Positions 32,673 to 41,495 of a DNA stretch of 64,000 nt are shown here, one piece after another. Positions within the stretch are counted from its first letter, which is position 1, and every line of letters starts with the position of its first letter. The translations under genes and the position numbers were made by a program. Origin of the DNA: Mycobacterium sp. Root265 (GTDB taxonomy: Bacteria > Actinomycetota > Actinomycetes > Mycobacteriales > Mycobacteriaceae); contig NZ_LMJA01000029.1 in the NCBI RefSeq assembly GCF_001428895.1, positions 245,982-309,981 on the forward strand. Direction: 5' to 3'. The notes beneath the pieces are model-generated. The model made no database searches and had not been told where the DNA came from. It was given only the letters and a program-made list of their open reading frames with translations.

Positions 32673-33602
32673 CTACGCCGTCCCGTGCCAACGCTTGGGA
32701 TCGTCTTCGAGCGATTCGCGGTCCCATCCCGCCAGATCCGCAGCCGCAAGGTAGGTGAACTCGAGAAAGTCCAGCACCAATTGGTGCGGATCGTTCGCGG
32801 TGCGCGCCGCCTCATACGGCAGCAGGTACTGCCGGAGTTTGTTGTCGTAGAAGGCCCCTTCGGGGCAACCCGGGAACTCGGCGTAGCCGTCCGGCTCGGG
32901 GTACGCGTAGGCGTAGAACGCGCCCTCGTCGCCACCACCGGGCCAGAAGCCGCAACTGGACAGTTCGTGGGAGTAGCCCTCAACCATGACCCAGTCGCCA
33001 CAGTTCGGTGCTCCTCCGGGGTGAGCGGGAGCGGGACGTCCGGAGAAGCGGCTGCACGCCAGGTCAAATGAGCCCCAGAAGAAGTGCACCGGACTGACCT
33101 TCCCGATGAACCGGGCCCGGAACTGCCCGATGACCCGGTCGGCCTGGATCAGTTGTTGCCAGAACGTATGGACCGCGTCGGCGTCGTATGCGGCGTGGAG
33201 ATTCTCGGCGAAGGGGATGGCCGGGTCCACCTCGTTGGGGCCGGCGGAGATCTGAACCTCGATGCCCAAGCGGGCGAGTAGGCCCAGCACGTCGTCGTGA
33301 AACTGGGCAACGGAGCGGTCGCGCAACGCGATCTCACCGGAGCCACCGTCGCTCACCCGGACCTTCAGCGCATGGTCGACAAAGTCGAATTCCAGGTCGA
33401 ACAGCCGCGTGTCCACCGGAATGGCCGATGTCGTCAGTCCGCGCGGTGACACATAGAGCGGCACCTGCCACCAATGGTTGAGCAGCGGTGCATGCGCCAG
33501 TCGTATCTTCCCGACGATCTGGGTCCACATGTGCAACGTGTGGCGCGTGGGCTCCCAGTCAGCCACCCGCAGCGCCGGCCACCCCGTCGTTTGCCCGCTC
33601 AC
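32673..33602 (-). CDS. DUF5996 family protein
   Basis: A 309-aa cytosolic protein of the DUF5996 family, widespread in actinobacteria and proteobacteria, function unknown. Family features are WPALRVADWEPTRHTLHMWT at the start, the conserved LLNHWWQVPLYVSPRGLTTS, PVHFFWGSFDLACSRFSGR, and a C-terminal ELSSCGFWPGG / FYAYAYPEP stretch. No signal or membrane segments. The GGGAGAAC sequence precedes the ATG at 33602. It lies 45 nt downstream of the type II topoisomerase A gene, on the same strand, possibly co-transcribed with it... the order of transcription is topoisomerase B, A, then this gene. Confidence 0.8.
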   Translation of the reverse strand: MSGQTTGWPALRVADWEPTRHTLHMWTQIVGKIRLAHAPLLNHWWQVPLYVSPRGLTTSAIPVDTRLFDLEFDFVDHALKVRVSDGGSGEIALRDRSVAQFHDDVLGLLARLGIEVQISAGPNEVDPAIPFAENLHAAYDADAVHTFWQQLIQADRVIGQFRARFIGKVSPVHFFWGSFDLACSRFSGRPAPAHPGGAPNCGDWVMVEGYSHELSSCGFWPGGGDEGAFYAYAYPEPDGYAEFPGCPEGAFYDNKLRQYLLPYEAARTANDPHQLVLDFLEFTYLAAADLAGWDRESLEDDPKRWHGTA

Positions 33603-33647
33603 ATCGTTCTCCCTTGTCTCAGATGACGGCTGATTGCGAGCAGGCGC

Positions 33648-35786
33648 TCACACCGCCGGCGTCACATCCGACCCGGATCCCTTGATCGAAGCCTTGGCCC
33701 GCTTCTCGGCACGCACCGTCCGCGTACCGCGCACGAATCCGGTCGCCGAGATCGTCGCCGATACCAGCGCCGTCTCACCGTTGGCAAGCGGGTGGAAACC
33801 GACACCGGCGCCACCGCGGCCCTTCACCGGGATGTCGGCGACTTCGGTGACCTTCCAGCCCTTTTCGGATACTGACAGGATGGCTTCACCATTGCCGCAG
33901 GACACCGGTAACGCTGCGATGACCTCATCGCCGTCGGCGGCGAGCTTGACCCCCGCCACGCCGTTACCTGCCGCGCCCTGCGGATTCACCGCTGCCGGGT
34001 CGATCCGCAGCACCTTTCCGCGGCGCGTCACCAGCGCCAGGTGATAACCATCGGCCAGCACCCCGGAGGCCACCAGACCGGTGATATCCGGCGCCACCGG
34101 GATATCGCGGATCTTGTAGGGCAACCCGTTGCCGTTGGTGAACTTGATCCGGCCGTCGGTCCACACCGCCCAGCCCAGGCCGGAGCTGAGCAGATCTCCG
34201 TGGCTGTCGGAGAACACGCCGCGGTCATCGAGACGCCAGGCGGCGTTGACCTTCCGCTCGCGGGGTCCGTCGTCGTCGGTGCCGGCGGTGACGGGTGCGG
34301 CTTCCAAGTCCAGCACGGTGCGCCGGTCGAACTCGGGGCCCTTGAACAGTTTCGCGGTCTCGACCAGTTCCTTGTCGATCACCTTCCGGCGCGCATCGGG
34401 ATTGGTCACCAGCTCGGTGAGCTCGATGAATTCGGCGTCCAGTTTGTCGGCTTCGGCCTGCAGCTCGATGACGTCGAGTTTCGTCAGCCGGCGAAGCTGT
34501 AGCGCCAGCACGTAATTGGCCTGCTCCTCGTCGATCGCGAACCGGTCCTGCAGGCCCCGGCGGGCGTCGTCGACGGTGTCGGAGTTGCGGATCACGGCCA
34601 CCGCGGCATCGATGTCCAGATGGATGGTCATCAGACCGGCGACCAGGTGACGCCGCGCGGTGACCTTCTCCAGTCGGTATTCGCTGCGGCGCAACACCAC
34701 CGAGTCACGCAGGTGCAGGAACGCGCCGATCAGTTCGCGGACCGTCCACCAGCGCGGCACCCGGTCCTCGTCGAGCGCCACCAGGCTGGCCGCGAAGGTC
34801 GACTCCAGCGGTGTCAGTGCGAGCAACTGGTCGCGGATCGTCTCTGCGCTGTGCCCGCGCTTCGCGGTGACCACGATGCGCAGTCCGTTGCGACGATCGG
34901 TCAGGTCGGACATATCGGCGACACCCGACATCTCCCCTGATTCGACAAGTGCCCGGATCCTTTCCTGCACAGTGTTACTCGCGACGCCGGGCGGTAGCTC
35001 GGTGACGATGACGTTCTTGCCGTCCACCGACACCGTGCCGCGGACCGTGAGCTGTCCGCGCCCGGTGGTGATGTACTCCCGCAGCCCGGCGGAGCCGACC
35101 ACGGTGGCCCCGCATCCCCAGTCCGGGCCGGGGATGAGCTTCATCAACGTGTCGTCGGTCGTGTTCGGCCGGGCCAGCAGCGCGCGGCAGGCGGCCATGA
35201 TCTCGCGCGGATTGTGCGCGGGCACCTTGGTGGCCCAGCCTTCCGCGATGCCGACCGCACCGTTGCACAGCAGCACCGGCCACTGGGCGGGCAGCATGGT
35301 CGGTTCGGTCCACTCACCGTCGAACGTCGACACCATCGGCACGGCGTGATCGTCGAGCTCGGCGGTCAGCGCGGCCCCGGGGGCGGACAGCCGCATCTCG
35401 GTGTAACGGTCGGCGGCGGGAATGTCACCCTGGATGCGCGGGAAGGCGCCCTGCCCGTCAATGACTTTCACGCGCTGGAACTCGGCGGCCATGAGTGCCG
35501 CGGCCCCGTACATGGACGCGCCGCCGTGCGGATGCAGGTTACCGGTGACGGCGGAACACACCTTCGAGGATTTCTGCGGCTTGTTTCCGGGCAGCAGCCT
35601 CGAATCGTGCATCTGGTAGAGCAGGCGACGCTGGCCGGGTTTGAGCCCGTCGAACGCCGACGGTATGGCGCGGTCGCTCACGCTGTAGAGCGCGAACGTC
35701 AGCTGGTAGTGATTCCAGTAGTCATCGGCGCTCTGGTCGAGCACCAGGTCGGGATTCTGCTCGGGAAGGTCCAGGGTGGCGGTCAC
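33648..35786 (-). CDS. Type II topoisomerase subunit A-like protein (TopoM/GyrA-like)
   Basis: A 712-aa DNA breakage-reunion subunit. GLKPGQRR at 47-54 and the catalytic tyrosine Y128 in DRYTEMRL are the hallmark GyrA/ParC elements; LQLRRLTKLDVIELQAE is the coiled-coil region. The C-terminal domain (about 500-700) is a shortened beta-propeller-like region without the GyrA-box sequence needed for DNA wrapping, so negative supercoiling is not expected. The partner ATPase gene lies 18 nt upstream. M. smegmatis has a comparable second pair, TopoNM, reported with positive supercoiling activity; assignment here rests on gene pairing and length. Confidence 0.85.
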   Translation of the reverse strand: MTATLDLPEQNPDLVLDQSADDYWNHYQLTFALYSVSDRAIPSAFDGLKPGQRRLLYQMHDSRLLPGNKPQKSSKVCSAVTGNLHPHGGASMYGAAALMAAEFQRVKVIDGQGAFPRIQGDIPAADRYTEMRLSAPGAALTAELDDHAVPMVSTFDGEWTEPTMLPAQWPVLLCNGAVGIAEGWATKVPAHNPREIMAACRALLARPNTTDDTLMKLIPGPDWGCGATVVGSAGLREYITTGRGQLTVRGTVSVDGKNVIVTELPPGVASNTVQERIRALVESGEMSGVADMSDLTDRRNGLRIVVTAKRGHSAETIRDQLLALTPLESTFAASLVALDEDRVPRWWTVRELIGAFLHLRDSVVLRRSEYRLEKVTARRHLVAGLMTIHLDIDAAVAVIRNSDTVDDARRGLQDRFAIDEEQANYVLALQLRRLTKLDVIELQAEADKLDAEFIELTELVTNPDARRKVIDKELVETAKLFKGPEFDRRTVLDLEAAPVTAGTDDDGPRERKVNAAWRLDDRGVFSDSHGDLLSSGLGWAVWTDGRIKFTNGNGLPYKIRDIPVAPDITGLVASGVLADGYHLALVTRRGKVLRIDPAAVNPQGAAGNGVAGVKLAADGDEVIAALPVSCGNGEAILSVSEKGWKVTEVADIPVKGRGGAGVGFHPLANGETALVSATISATGFVRGTRTVRAEKRAKASIKGSGSDVTPAV

Positions 35787-35804
35787 AGTGTTTCCTACGT
35801 CCTC

Positions 35805-37838
35805 TTACGTCAGGTCCAGCGCGGCGGTGTCGACACGGGCGGCGACATCGGCCATCCACGTACGCCGGCCCTCCGGTGGCCCGCCGAACAGGGTGTGGTG
35901 CAGCTTGGCGTCGCCGTCATCGAGATGTACGCGAATCACTGTGCGCCGCTGCGGATCCAACACGGTGTTCCAGAAGTCGTCGGCATCCATCTCGCCGAGG
36001 CCCTTGTTCCGCTGCACTTCCACCTTGCGTTTGGAGGTGGCCTTCAGCTGGGCCACCGCGGTATCCCGCTCGGATTCGTCCTGGCAGTAGATCCGCTCGT
36101 TGCCGTCCTTGACCACGAACAGCGGGGGCAGGGTCACGTAGACCATTCCGGCTTCCACCAGCGGCCGGTAGAAGTCCAGGAACATCGAGATGAGGCTGGA
36201 GTTGATGTTGCCGCCGTCGGGGTCGGCATCGGAGGCGAACAGGATGCGGTCATAACGGCATTGCTCGGGGTCGCAGCTGTCACGCACCCCGCAGCCCAGG
36301 ATCCGTTCGATCGAATCGAACTCGTCCTTGACCCGGGCCTTGTTGACGGTGAACCCATAAACGTTGGGCGGCTTGCCTTTCAGCGGAAACGCGGCCTGGA
36401 AGGTCGCGTCGCGAGCCGCCTTGATGGTGCCCAGCGCCGAGTCGCCCTCGCACAGGAACAATTCGGCTCCGGATCCACGTCCGGTCTCCCGGCTGGGCAG
36501 CAGCTTCGGCGGCAGCGACAGGTTCGTGCCCAGCCCCTTGGCCTTCGAGGCCGCCCGGGACCGGGCCTTGGCGCCCTCGGCGCTGCGCCGTGCCCGCGCC
36601 GACTCCAGGGCCAGCTTCGTCCACAGCGACACGGCGTCACCGTTGGCCGGGTTGGCCGCCCAGATGGTGACGCTGCGTGCCACGTCCGGGGCCATCGCCA
36701 GATTCAGCGAACGTGAGGACACCGCGGTCTTGGCCTGCGAGTCCCACGCCACATCCGGGGCGCGGGTGTCGACGGCCAGTGCGGTCACCGCGACGAAATC
36801 CTGTGGTTCCGGGCCGTCCTCGCCCTTGGCCAGGCCCAGGTCGCGAATCCGGGAAGCACGGTCGGCCAGCGCTTCGGACAGACCCTTCATCGCGGCTGTC
36901 AGGTGGGACCCGCCGCCCGGGGTGCGCACAGTGTTGCAGAACGCCGCGATGGTGGCCGGCTCGGCCGGTCCGGCGGTCAACGACCAACGGAACGGGGTCG
37001 GTCCGCGACCGGTGGTGTACTCACCGCGGCCCTCCACGACGGCACGGACGCCGGGCGGGGGAGTGCCCGCGGCGGTGCACATGAGGTCGAGCAGGGTGTC
37101 GCTGCCCCAGGGTCCGCTGAACGGTTCGAGCAGCGCCGGCGGCACCTCGGCACCGGGCCAGCCCTCGTCGATCACCGTCAGGTGTACGCCGGGCGACATC
37201 CGCGCCGCGGCGTGCGCGCGCAACAGCACCTCGCCGACGTCCACGGTCGAATCCGGCACCACGACCGGGTCGAACAGGATGCGCACCGTGGTGCCGTGCG
37301 CATCGGGCTTGCGGTTGCCGGTGCCGCGTAGCTTCTGGGCGTCCGCCCTGGTGAATGGCGCGTTCGGGTCGAAATCCTTGCCTTCGAACGATCCGGGGTA
37401 GCCGGCGCCGAAGCTCTGCAGGTAGGTCTTGCCGGCCCGGCGCACGGTCACATCGGTCCGCGCCGAGATGAAGACCGCCGCGGCGGCGCCGATGCCGTTG
37501 AGGCCGGCACCGGTGCTGGTGGCATCGGAGTGCGCGGAGAACTTGCCACCGGCCCGCGCGGTGCCGAGGGTCTTGACGATGCCGTTCTTGCCGGTGATGG
37601 GGTCGGAGTCGACGGGCAGGCCGCGGCCGTCGTCGGCGACGCTGACCGATCCGTCGGCGTGCAGGGTGATGGTCACGGTGGAGCCGCCGTGGCTGGGATC
37701 GGCGACCTCTTCGATGGCGTTGTCGACCAACTCGCGCAGGGCGGTGTTGAGCACGTCGAGGCCCAGGTTCACCGCCGGCCGCAGGCGCGTGTGCTGGACA
37801 TCGTCGAGCTCGGTGATGTCTGCGGCGTTGTAACTCAC
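35805..37838 (-). CDS. Type II topoisomerase subunit B-like ATPase (TopoN/GyrB-like)
   Basis: A 677-aa GHKL ATPase and TOPRIM subunit. The ATP-binding motifs ELVDNAIEE (36-44) and DDGRGLPV (69-76) and the TOPRIM elements LFLCEGDSALG (about 455-465) and FASDADPDGG (about 535) are intact. Between the TOPRIM motifs lies ILGCGVRDSCDPEQCRYD with three close cysteines, unlike the standard GyrB sequence. GTG 37838 chosen (GAGAGAACGAGCA upstream). Forms an operon with the A subunit gene. Alone it would be inactive; the complex would pass DNA segments using ATP. Confidence 0.85.
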   Translation of the reverse strand: MSYNAADITELDDVQHTRLRPAVNLGLDVLNTALRELVDNAIEEVADPSHGGSTVTITLHADGSVSVADDGRGLPVDSDPITGKNGIVKTLGTARAGGKFSAHSDATSTGAGLNGIGAAAAVFISARTDVTVRRAGKTYLQSFGAGYPGSFEGKDFDPNAPFTRADAQKLRGTGNRKPDAHGTTVRILFDPVVVPDSTVDVGEVLLRAHAAARMSPGVHLTVIDEGWPGAEVPPALLEPFSGPWGSDTLLDLMCTAAGTPPPGVRAVVEGRGEYTTGRGPTPFRWSLTAGPAEPATIAAFCNTVRTPGGGSHLTAAMKGLSEALADRASRIRDLGLAKGEDGPEPQDFVAVTALAVDTRAPDVAWDSQAKTAVSSRSLNLAMAPDVARSVTIWAANPANGDAVSLWTKLALESARARRSAEGAKARSRAASKAKGLGTNLSLPPKLLPSRETGRGSGAELFLCEGDSALGTIKAARDATFQAAFPLKGKPPNVYGFTVNKARVKDEFDSIERILGCGVRDSCDPEQCRYDRILFASDADPDGGNINSSLISMFLDFYRPLVEAGMVYVTLPPLFVVKDGNERIYCQDESERDTAVAQLKATSKRKVEVQRNKGLGEMDADDFWNTVLDPQRRTVIRVHLDDGDAKLHHTLFGGPPEGRRTWMADVAARVDTAALDLT

Positions 37839-38039
37839 TGCTCGTTCTCTCCGTCTGGGCCGGGACCTGAACGCGCAGGTCCTGTCTGCATACCAGTGTG
37901 CCCCGGTGCCTGCGATCTGCTCGGCAAGCACGCGTGTGCCGGAGGAATGGTAGTCGGACGGCCCGACAACGCAGCGCACCGTCGCCGCGCTGTGACGGCA
38001 CGCACAGCGCGGTCGGGACCCGCCGGCGGCCGCCCGGCG

Positions 38040-38195
38040 TTACGTCTCGTCGGCGATCTGGTGGCGGTCCTGGTGCAGCCCAGGGCCCTCCGGATCGTGG
38101 TGCTGGTCGTCGAGTTGCTCCTGCATCTCGGCCTGTTCCGCGGTGACCTCGGTGGCATCCTCGGGCGTGGGTGAGGGACTGCGGTGCTTCGCCAT
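38040..38195 (-). CDS. Small acidic hydrophilic protein, 51 aa
   Basis: The ORF MAKHRSPSPT...HQIADET is polar, rich in Glu, Gln, Asp and His, with no hydrophobic segment. It follows another 51-aa ORF after one base, so both are likely translated from one message. No family recognised; intrinsically disordered character is likely. About 200 nt downstream, up to the start of the topoisomerase pair, I see no further gene. Confidence 0.5.
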   Translation of the reverse strand: MAKHRSPSPTPEDATEVTAEQAEMQEQLDDQHHDPEGPGLHQDRHQIADET

Positions 38196-38196
38196 G

Positions 38197-38352
38197 TCAG
38201 TGCTCCGACTCTGCTCGATGCTTCTCCACCACGTCCGGGGCGACCTCGCGGGTGGCCATCCCTCCGGTGCGGCCCTGGTCGGTGGGGCCGGGAGGCTTTG
38301 GTGCCTCGTCGCTCTGCTCGTGCGGTACGGAAGCTGCTGCGTTCTCATTCAT
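38197..38352 (-). CDS. Small hydrophilic protein, 51 aa
   Basis: The ORF MNENAAASVPHEQ...HRAESEH is polar and disordered-looking, with proline-rich PKPPGPTDQG. Its stop is one base before the ATG of the next 51-aa ORF. No ribosome site stronger than a weak GAGG could be placed with confidence. No family recognised; pairing with the neighbouring small gene supports reality. Confidence 0.45.
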   Translation of the reverse strand: MNENAAASVPHEQSDEAPKPPGPTDQGRTGGMATREVAPDVVEKHRAESEH

Positions 38353-38406
38353 CGGCTAGGGATGCCCCGCCGCGCTGGTTTCCACGCCTGGCCTCCGCGC
38401 GCTCGC

Positions 38407-39096
38407 CTACTCGGCCGGCCCGCGCGTGTTGACGACCTGGTCCGCGATGTCGACGAGCCGGGTGTTGCTGTCCTGGGAAAGCCGGCGCAGCAGCGCGAAC
38501 GCCTGCACGGCGTCGACATTGAAGCGCTCCATGACGATGCCCTTGGCCTGACCGATGCGATCACGCGTGGACAGTGCGGAGTGCAGCTCTTCGGTCTGGC
38601 GGCTGGCCAGAATCGCGGCAGCGGCGTGCGCGGCCAGCGCCGAGCCGACGGTCTCGGCGTCGGAGCTCCAGACATTGGGGTGAAAGCTGAACAGGTTGAG
38701 CGCCCCCGCGGTGCGATCGGCGGTGTAGAGCTTGAAGGACAGACCGCTGAGCACACCGAGCTCCAGGGCTGCCGGCGACTATTGCGGCCAGCGCGGCTCG
38801 TTCCGGAAGTCGTCGGTGCGCACGACCACGTCCTGCAGCGCGGCCTGCCGACACGGCCCCTCGTCGTACTCCATCTGGAGCTCGTCCAGTTTGTGCGGCA
38901 GATCGCTGGTGGCGGCCAACGACTCGAAACTCGAGTTCTTGCTGACCAGGAGAATGCCTGCGGTATCGGCTTCGGGGATCAACTCGAGCGCCGCGGATGT
39001 CACATCGGCCAGAACGCCGTCGACGCTCTGCAACGCGACGTTGCGCGCGAGTTCGGCCATGCGCAGGATCAGCTCATGGCTCTGCGAATCGGTCAT
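38407..39096 (-). pseudogene. GAF-ANTAR RNA-binding regulator interrupted by an amber codon
   Basis: Read through, the frame encodes about 229 residues: a GAF sensor domain (residues 1-150, with LELIPEADTAGILLVS and EYDEGPCRQAALQDVVV) and an ANTAR domain (about 165-225, RDRIGQAKGIVMERFNVDAV, then ALLRRLSQDSN). ANTAR proteins are transcription antiterminators that bind paired RNA hairpins. An in-frame TAG at 38779-38781 follows EPRWPQ, where relatives continue with an aromatic residue and a proline/alanine stretch; the frame is otherwise open and continuous. Either the gene is inactivated, or a GTG at 38754 restarts the second part, or the base is a sequencing error. Confidence 0.75.
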
Positions 39097-39260
39097 GAGA
39101 CCACCCTACGAAGCCCGCTCCGCATATGTGAAGGGTCGCAGACCGCACACCCCGCCCAGTGTGAGGTCGGCGCCGGACTGAGCCGAGTTCGCGCCGTTCT
39201 GCATTGTCGATCTCCCGGGTGGGTCGATACTGGCCGGGCGAGGAGAGGGGAAACGGCCAA

Positions 39261-40697
39261 ATGACAACTGCCACCGCAGGATCTCGTTCCGAAAAAGGGC
39301 TGGCCCGGGTCGCCCAGTCGTTGGCGGGCTGGACCGAGAAGTGGTTCCCGGACGCCTACGTCGTCGCACTGGCCGGTGTCGTTGTCGTCACCGTCGCCGC
39401 GTTGGCCAACGGATCCTCACCGCAAACGGTGGTCGACGCTTTCGGCAACGGCTTCTGGGACCTCACCGCCTTCACCCTGCAGATGGCCATGGTGGTGTTG
39501 ACCGGATACGTCGTGGCCACCAGCCCGCCGGTGGCCAGGCTGATCGACCGGCTCGCCACAGTGCCCCAATCAGCAAGGAGCGCAGTCAGTTTCGTTGCGT
39601 TCCTGTCCATGTCGGTCTCCTTCCTGAACTGGGGCCTCAGCCTGGTGTTCGGCGGTCTGCTGGCCCGCGCGATCGCGCGGCGGACCGATCTGCGGGTGGA
39701 TTACCGTGCGCTCGGCGCCGCGGCGTTCATGGGCCTGGGCGCGGTGTGGGCACTGGGGATGTCTTCGTCGGCCGCGCAGCTGCAGGCGACCGCCGCATCG
39801 CTGCCCGATGAGCTTCTGAAGATCACCGGGGTGCTCGACTTCGGCACCACGATCTTCACCTGGCAGTCGCTCGCGACGTGCGCCATTCTCATCGCGCTGA
39901 CGGTGGCCATCGCGCACTTCTCCGCGCCCAGAGGGGCGGCGATCAAGACCGCCGAGGACCTGGCGGTGGACCTCGACGACCAGACCGAGGAGGTGCCGCC
40001 ACGCTCCCGCCCGGGTGAGTGGCTCGAATACAGCCGGGTACTGCCCATCCTGGCGGGTGTGATGACGCTGGGATGGCTGATCTCCCAGCTGTTCACCAAG
40101 CCGGTCCTATCGGTCGTCAGCAGCCTCAACGGGTACCTGCTGGTGTTCCTCATCCTGGGACTGGTGCTGCACGGCACACCCCGAAAATTTCTGCAGGCCG
40201 TCGCCAGGGCGGTGCCCGCGACGGGCGGCATCCTCGTCCAGTTCCCGCTGTACGCCGCCATGGCCGCGATCCTCACCAAGGCCGAGGGGCGCGGCGGACA
40301 CACCGTCTCCGATCAGCTCGCGCAGTTGTTCACCAGCGTCGGTGGCGGGGCGTTCGCCGTCGTCATTGCCCTCTATACCGTCGTACTCGGAATCTTCATC
40401 CCCTCCGGCGGTGGCAAGTGGCTGGTCGAGGCGCCGTATGTCATGCAATCGGCCACCGATGTGCAGATGAACCTGGGCTGGACGGTGCAGATCTACAACG
40501 TCGCCGAGGCGTTACCGAACCTGATCAACCCGTTCTTCATGCTGCCGCTGCTGGCGGTGCTCGGCCTGCGGGCGCGGGATCTGGTCGGATTCACGTTCCT
40601 GCAGTTCATCTTTCACCTACCGGTGGTCCTGGCGCTGGTGTGGCTGTTCGGCATGACGTTCGACTTCGTTCCGCCGGTCATACCTGCTACCCCGTAG
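39261..40697 (+). CDS. Short-chain fatty acid transporter, AtoE family
   Basis: A 478-aa polytopic transporter with about ten hydrophobic segments, matching the short-chain fatty acid transporter (AtoE) family. FVAFLSMSVSFLNWGLSLVF (about 108-127), FIPSGGGKWLVEAPYV and NVAEALPNLINPFFMLPLL are the conserved blocks. It would bring in acetoacetate, butyrate or similar acids by proton symport. Start ATG 39261 (GAGAGGGGAAACG upstream). Its 3' end overlaps the convergent TetR gene by 11 nt. Confidence 0.85.
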   Translation: MTTATAGSRSEKGLARVAQSLAGWTEKWFPDAYVVALAGVVVVTVAALANGSSPQTVVDAFGNGFWDLTAFTLQMAMVVLTGYVVATSPPVARLIDRLATVPQSARSAVSFVAFLSMSVSFLNWGLSLVFGGLLARAIARRTDLRVDYRALGAAAFMGLGAVWALGMSSSAAQLQATAASLPDELLKITGVLDFGTTIFTWQSLATCAILIALTVAIAHFSAPRGAAIKTAEDLAVDLDDQTEEVPPRSRPGEWLEYSRVLPILAGVMTLGWLISQLFTKPVLSVVSSLNGYLLVFLILGLVLHGTPRKFLQAVARAVPATGGILVQFPLYAAMAAILTKAEGRGGHTVSDQLAQLFTSVGGGAFAVVIALYTVVLGIFIPSGGGKWLVEAPYVMQSATDVQMNLGWTVQIYNVAEALPNLINPFFMLPLLAVLGLRARDLVGFTFLQFIFHLPVVLALVWLFGMTFDFVPPVIPATP

Positions 40698-41328
40698 GGG
40701 CGGCCAGTTCGAACAGTGAGTGTGCGAACTGGGCGCTGAGAAAGGCGTGGGCGCGCTCCTCGGTCCAGCCCAAAACGCTGACGGTGAAGTGGAAGCCGTT
40801 CTGCGGGCCGTAGTGGTAGAGGGTGATATCGGCGAAGTCCTCGTCGGTGAACGAGCCCGTCAACCCACCCAACTGCCGGAACCTGCGCGCGATCTCGTGC
40901 AGTGCGGTCCGGTGGCGAATGATGGCCTGGGTCAACGCCTCTGTCGCTTCGGCGTCGTGCGCGGCGGTCGCGGCCACCAGTTGGACGATATCGTCGAACT
41001 GCCGCCAGAATTCCAGATAGGAGTCCGCGAGGACGGCCAGGGCCTCGTCCAGAGTGCCGGCGGCGTTGACGGCGTCGAGTGTCTCCTGGACCAGGGGTGC
41101 GGTGGTCCATGAGTCCATCAGCGTGCGGAGCAGCCCCTGTTTGCCGCCGCATTGCTGATACACGGTTCCGGCCGACACCCGGGCGGCCGCGGCGATATCG
41201 CTGACCGTGGTGGCGAAGTAGCCGCGTTGAGCGAACAGGGCGCGGGCGGCATCGACGACGTCGCGCCGGGTCTGTTCGGCGTATTCGTCGCGGCGGGAGC
41301 GCCGCGGGCCGGTCTCTTTCGATGTCAT
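40687..41328 (-). CDS. TetR-family transcriptional regulator
   Basis: A 213-aa TetR repressor. The HTH region is RRDVVDAARALFAQRGYFAT (residues 21-40) followed by SDIAAAARVSAGTVYQQCGG. The C-terminal effector domain is of the common mycobacterial type. Start ATG 41328 (MTSKETGPRRSRR). It is convergent with atoE and divergent from the AraC gene (168 nt), and might regulate either or itself. Confidence 0.8.
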   Translation of the reverse strand: MTSKETGPRRSRRDEYAEQTRRDVVDAARALFAQRGYFATTVSDIAAAARVSAGTVYQQCGGKQGLLRTLMDSWTTAPLVQETLDAVNAAGTLDEALAVLADSYLEFWRQFDDIVQLVAATAAHDAEATEALTQAIIRHRTALHEIARRFRQLGGLTGSFTDEDFADITLYHYGPQNGFHFTVSVLGWTEERAHAFLSAQFAHSLFELAAPTG

Positions 41329-41495
41329 CGGAGAGTGGCCTGGCAAGTCATAGCGGTGGGAGATTATCAGAGGCCTGAACAACCACTCAAGCGATTTCAC
41401 TCACTAATCACTTGTTGAACACGCCGTCATTGACTACAGTCACGCTACAGCGAGTGCCGGTCAGATCCGAGGAGACTTGATGGAGCGTGCCGGCC

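Noticed and set aside
35214-36716. 500-codon open frame on the plus strand across the topoisomerase genes
   Set aside because: Spans the junction of two well-supported minus-strand genes and has random GC-rich composition.
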